64,000 nt of DNA from Eremophila alpestris peregrina (Eukaryota > Chordata > Aves > Passeriformes > Alaudidae). Both the position numbers and the translations under genes were made by a program. The stretch covers positions 1,823,134-1,887,133 of the forward strand of contig WMCF01000080.1 in assembly GCA_009792885.1 (NCBI GenBank). The letters are read 5' to 3'. Below, one piece after another: positions 59,155 to 64,000 of this stretch. The notes beneath the pieces are model-generated. The model was not told the DNA's origin and ran no database searches. It saw only the letters and a list, made by a program, of their open reading frames with translations. Position 1 is the stretch's first letter. Each line of letters begins with the position of its first letter.

Positions 59155-61091
59155 TATGGATTCCCAGAGAGGGGCAGACGGGCAGAGTGGCAGCTGTGCC
59201 ATCTACATGACTGCGTCAGTCTTCATCAGGATCTCAAAAGCTTTTCTTCAGCTCAGTTTCCAGAAATCTACAAGACATTGTATAACACAGACACTTTTTC
59301 AACAAGCTAAATTTAAAATGTACGATCTTAGAGAATCTGACCCTAGTTTGGAAAATCTGTGCACAATAAAAAGCATCCTTACAAGCTAATGCATAGGTCT
59401 ATACATATTTTAATTAATATTTCTGAATTTTTTCCTTTTCCCTTTCCTTTAGCTTTAATCTATACAAAAATGGCCTCAGAGCATGTAACAGATGGAAAAA
59501 TATCTTTAGTTATAGTTCTCAAACTAGAGATAGTCCTCCAATCATGACTGCAAGAAATTTACATCTCAGAGACAAAAAAGAAGTTATGGCAAAATGTCTG
59601 AGGGTGTACAGGTATGAATTTCACTGAACAAGTTTTTCTCCAGATTAACAAGTAATACATGGACATACAGGGTGAGGAGAGCAGACCTGATAGGCTGTGA
59701 TGCAACACATTTAGAGAAGCAAACTTTTCTGTATGGGATTTTAATAAATGGGGGATCATGGTAAATAAAAAAATATATTCAAAAGAGGAAAGTGCCTAAC
59801 CATGGTATTGGACGTGCAGTAAGAAAGGGAATCTGGGATAAGAGGGACAAGCTATGAAACTGGAAAAATGAAAACCCAAAATCAGTCTTCCTATAAGCCC
59901 CTATTACAGGGGGGTATTTATTCTCAACTTAAATACTAAATTGGTGATAACACAGAGGAGTGCTCATTCAGTATGCTAATTGAGTCACCCAATGAGTCTC
60001 TGATAAAAAGCTGCTGGTATGCATTCCTTATCACCTTCAAAATGTGAAGAGCTCCCTATTTAGTGACATTGACAGCCTACCCTGTACACACCTCTTGCAG
60101 ACACTACTGTGAAGTAGTGGAGACAGATGGCATGTCAAGAAACTAATTTCAAGTGGATTATAATTTTTTCTTTTGTGCATATGCTGTTGTATACCCATAT
60201 ACACAATTATCTGTACACATAGTCACATATATGTAACTATAAAAGATTCTATAACTACTTCAGTGTGTCCTCAATATATAAACACACTAAGACACACCTC
60301 TGTGCAGATATACACACCATACGCACACTTGCCAGGGTATCTTGAGCATGTGGGAGCTGTGTTAGAAGTTGTTTTGAAGTCCATCAAAAATGTGCAAGAA
60401 GCTGATAATGCCCAATTTTGCTCAATAGAGAAAACAGAGATAAGATAAAATATGGGGTTAAATGTTACTTAGTCTAACGGAATTAATTATTCATAAATGA
60501 ATCAACAAAAAAGAAAAAAACAGAACACGGTATGTGTTCCTACTTGTGTTTTGAAGGGATAGTAGCAATATATGGGTAAGAAATAGGAAGTTCAAGTGAA
60601 TCAAAAAACCTGTGAACAGGTGATCTAAGATTCTGCATGAGACAAAATATGTCATGATATAACTATACCCTTTCACATTTTATAATCTGTAGAAAGTGGA
60701 AAAACTTCCGAAGACATTAAATCTGAATAACAACAAATTATTTTCATGGTTTCAGACCAGTATTTTAGTACTTTTCTTCTTGCTTTCTAGGCTTACCTTC
60801 TGTGGATTTGGAGTGTGATTTGTAACTTCTTAAATTCACACACACTCCTTTTTTATACTCATGGACAGCACTCTTTGCCTTGGATGTTTGTGTTGTACGT
60901 ATGACCATTCTGGTTTTTTGGGGATGGGAGATATTTGTTTAAGGGAAAAAGTCTTTTAAATTTAATGAATATTCATACACAAACTATTCTCTTAGATAGT
61001 CATCTGTGGGCAAGGTTAAAATATTCCTCCTTTGTACCAAATATTTATTCATTCCCATCAGCACAGTGCCATGTAATGACTGCTTAACTGT

Positions 61092-62248
61092 TGTTGTGAT
61101 TTAACCCCAGTTGGCAGCTAAGACCCAGGCAGCCCCTCCCTCACCCCCCACCCAGCAGGATGGCAGAGAGAAATCAGTGTGTTGAAGAAAATACACTTTA
61201 GTAGGTAAAGCAAAAGCTGTGCACAGAAGCAAAGCAAAACATGACATTTAGTCAGTGCTTCCAGTGGGCAGACAGGCAATCAGCCATCCTCAGGAAAGCA
61301 GGGCTCCCTCATGCACAGCAGTTACCTTGTCGAGAACGTGCGTTTGTTATCTGGCGTGCAGCACCAATTGACACATGGAGCGGAGAAATTCCTACTTTTT
61401 GTTCTAGCTGGCACAAAATAGAGAGGTAGGTGGGAACCAGAAAAAGGTTGGCTTACTGATCATCAAAACTTTATGGTGTTTCTATATTTTCAAAAACAAA
61501 TATATCAGCATTCACTGAATACAAATTACAGAACTTTTTTATTAATTAGTATCAAATCCCTTTTCTGTTGGTTATGTTTCTTGTTTCTTATGCTAATTAG
61601 TGTACATGTCTCCATTTGAGGTTGGGGTTCATTTTGAGTAGGTGATCAATCAGTCAATGATTGGAATCAGAATTACTTGAACTCCAGATACTGTTCCATT
61701 CTGCTGACTTTTCCTGGTGGCTTTTGCCCAGACAACCCATTCATCTTTGTATTGTCTTGTCCTTTCCTTAAAGAAAAAGATTAGCCAAGATGAGCCAATG
61801 TTCGCCATGCAGTTTTTTAATCATAACTGTCTGGCTATAGCTACTGCTTAGCAACCAAAAAATTTGCAAAGTTAGATTCAAATATTGAGACTATCATATC
61901 TTGCAGAGGTCCATGTCAGTTATTTAGGGAAACAAACTCCACTACTCTGAACATCTCCACTTTCTTTCTTCTCCCCCTAAGCTGGGCATGAAGCCATATG
62001 TTATCCCTTTGGTTACTTGGTATAGTCTCTCCCAGCTGCTGCCCCTCCTGACTCTCCACACACCCCCAGCCCACCCGCTGGTGGAGTGGGGTGAGAATCA
62101 GAAAAGTCCTTTACACTCTGTAAGCCCTGATCAGCAATAACAAAAGTATACCTGAGTTATTAGTGCTCTTTCAAGCACAAGCCCAGCACACAGCTCCATA
62201 CTAAGGACTTTGGAGAAAATTAAGTCTACCCCAGCCAAAATCAGAGCA
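61092..62248 (-). mobile_element. ERVL LTR, minus orientation, split by a nested LTR
   Basis: Same family as 13250-13839. The left half (61092-61327) starts TGTTGTGATTTAACCCCAG and includes GGCAATCAGCCATCC and GCAGGGCTCC. The right half (61919-62248) includes CTGAACATCTCC, TGGTGGAGTGGGGTGAGA (62078-62095), CCTGATCAGCAATAAC, AATTAAGTCTACCCCAGCC and an end in CA. Flanks ACTGT (61087-61091) and ACTGG (62249-62253) match at 4 of 5. Without the 591-bp insert it would be about 566 bp, near the other copy. Confidence 0.85.
61328..61918 (-). mobile_element. LTR inserted into the ERVL LTR
   Basis: It starts TGTCGAGAACG and ends CCATGTCA, so it has TG...CA ends. GTTACCT before it (61321-61327) and GTTATTT after it (61919-61925) look like a target duplication. 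The ERVL LTR, as I recall it, has GTTACTT here, one change from each copy. On the minus strand AATAAA occurs near 61543. The GC-richer left end, with TTATCTGGCGTGCAGCACC, recalls a retroviral U5. It has no internal genes, so it is a solo LTR of another family. Confidence 0.7.
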
Positions 62249-62253
62249 ACTGG

Positions 62254-64000
62254 CTTTTTATCACCACTGCATTTCTCTCCCTATTTTCTTTTTCCAGTGA
62301 ATCAGTTTGTTTGATTGCAGAGACATCAGTTTGGTTTGCAAAGAAAAAGCTCCAAGATTTTGTTATAAATGTTTAGGGAAAACTAGTAACTAATGTCACC
62401 TGAGATAGTTTTCCAAAATTCAAGAGATACTTCAATTTTCATAAATTCAAAGTAGGTATAACATTTTTCATTTTGATTCTCAAAAAAGAGAGAATTCCTG
62501 CTCTAAAAATTGGTAGCTTGGACTTTTTTCTTCCATTCCTCTAGAGTCCTTAAATTAGATTTAAAGTCAAGTTGAAGACCTCAAGTCTTATGAATGGACG
62601 ACAAAGCAAAGATATGAGAACATCAAGAAGGAACACCTCTCTACTCCTGCTGTGCATATTTGATGTTCTATTCCTCTCACACATATGTTATCTGCTCTTG
62701 ATTTAATAATGGCAAAACAGCAGATTTTGCTTTTTATATAAGCATGTGTTGCTTCATTCTATACCAAGAATCTGTGAATGCAGGTGGTAGAAGACTGCAG
62801 TCAATTTTCATGTTGTTAACACAGATGTTATATTTATACTGGTTTATTTCTTTATGGAACATATTCCAAATCTGAAGTTTGTGGTATCTGGTACAGTGAA
62901 CATTATGTCTCTATGTATTATTAATTATGCTAACTTGCTATCTGCGTAATATTAGGTTCAAAGAGGAACAATTTCACATTATTATTCAATATAATTAAAA
63001 TATATTTGCATTAAAATAGTTTTTGGATTGCAAGGGCAAACCTCACAAATAGCAAATAACTATTCACCGAAGAAAAATCGCACCACCTTCATTTGTTATC
63101 TTTTGTAGGTGGACTGTGGCAAAGTCAATATAAACTGACACTACATGTATTCTCCAGAGCTTCCTGTTTCACTCCATAAATGGACAATATAGTGTCAAGA
63201 ACTGAATTTTAATGCCATTTACCATAAGTGGTATTGCAGTACTTGTACAAACTATTGTTGCTAGCAACAGGATAAGGCAAAAAATTCAAGATCCTGATTT
63301 CTGTTCCCTTTCTTGTGTGCTGAACAACCTTGTGAAACTCATTTTATCCTATTGTGCTCTTATTTACCCACCTCTCATGTAAAGGAGTACTTTAAGTACT
63401 TTAAAATCCTTATACTAAAGGAACCGCAGAAGTGATTTATTATTCTTTTATGATGTAACAGCTGAAAGTCAAAAAGTATAAGCTGTCCTCACATGATAGA
63501 TGCTAATATATGATTCTAGCAAAGTGGCAAAAGCTCCTATACTATGGATTGGGAAGCTCCTATACAATTGGATTTCACTATCTACCAGTTGAACCAGACC
63601 TACAAAACTGGTGGATCAGTGTATGGATCAGTGTAGTACTTCACAACTACCCAAAGAATTCAAATGCCCATCAGCCACAGGAGACAAAAAGAGGTCTAGT
63701 TAAGTTCCAGTAAGTGGTGCTGAGAAAAAAACTAGAGTGGTGCTCTGTGTGAAAAGCTAAAAACTCTTCCAGAAATGACAGTGTGTTTGCAGCCCTAAGA
63801 GCTAGACTGAACCAAGTCCAAATCATTAGTTTTTTAACACATTCATTTTAGCCAGGCCCCTTAGTTTTAATTAGAACTACATCTGCTTAGAATTTGGAGA
63901 GTAGCAGACTGGGATGGGAAGTCTTATTAAAATAATTTACCAGGCTCCTGGGAGAGGATTCTCATAGGTCATTCAAGTCAATGGCAAAAAAAAAAAGCAA
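62254..64000. other. Unassigned AT-rich intergenic DNA
   Basis: No gene or recognised repeat. The ORF at 63510-63713 has no motif. The window ends in a short A run. Confidence 0.5.

Larger units (their letters stand above)
56391..61091. other. Unassigned AT-rich intergenic DNA
   Basis: No gene is supported. Holds the double palindrome at 58532-58575 and the palindromic repeat at 59087-59154 (separate entries). Confidence 0.5.

Noticed and set aside
1..64000. tRNA genes, rRNA genes, CRISPR arrays, prophage, operons or riboswitches
   Set aside because: None was seen by reading both strands, and the sequence is vertebrate nuclear DNA, where bacterial features are not expected.

Overview
The window is vertebrate nuclear DNA. 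Its repeats point to a bird, most likely a songbird. The diagnostic signs are CR1 LINEs ending in the (A)TTCTATGATTCTATG-type 3' tail, on both strands, and avian LTR retroelements of ERVL and related types. I found no convincing host protein-coding exon, tRNA, rRNA, CRISPR array, operon or bacterial feature. Family assignments rest on remembered avian consensus features, because no database search was possible.

Layout. 1-5545: a CR1(+) split in two by a block of decayed retroviral pol pieces (minus strand) and an LTR (3180-3815). 5546-13249: AT-rich intergenic DNA holding one long LTR (6177-7654). 13250-18665: a dense repeat cluster with an ERVL LTR, a CR1 interrupted by an unidentified insert, an LTR in minus orientation with some internal sequence, a second CR1(+) and an ERVL 3' internal segment. 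18666-25084: mostly unique, with a possible LTR and one CR1 3' end. 25085-28090: an old CR1(-) with a younger CR1(+) nested inside it. 28642-29540: an LTR. 29541-38863: a long repeat-poor stretch containing a 35-bp-stem hairpin (33330-33403) and two blocks that look like conserved non-coding elements. 38864-39361: a cysteine-containing 154-codon ORF on the minus strand with a polyadenylation signal and short poly(A) directly behind it, a candidate retrocopy. 39490-40204: an LTR of the same family as 15767-16525 but inverted. 41397-51262: poly(A) and several CR1 copies, three of which look internally deleted. 51263-54990: unique. 54991-56390: CR1 remnants around a compound GATA/TG microsatellite. 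56391-61091: unique, with a double palindrome and an ancient palindromic repeat. 61092-62248: an ERVL LTR carrying a second LTR inside it. The rest is unique.

No gene system is assembled here. All recognisable coding sequence (CR1 reverse transcriptase and endonuclease, retroviral RT/RNase H/integrase) is broken. The value of the window lies in its layered insertion history and a few unexplained structures: the hairpin, the candidate retrocopy, the candidate conserved elements and the internally deleted CR1 copies. I did not see a new biological system and say so plainly.
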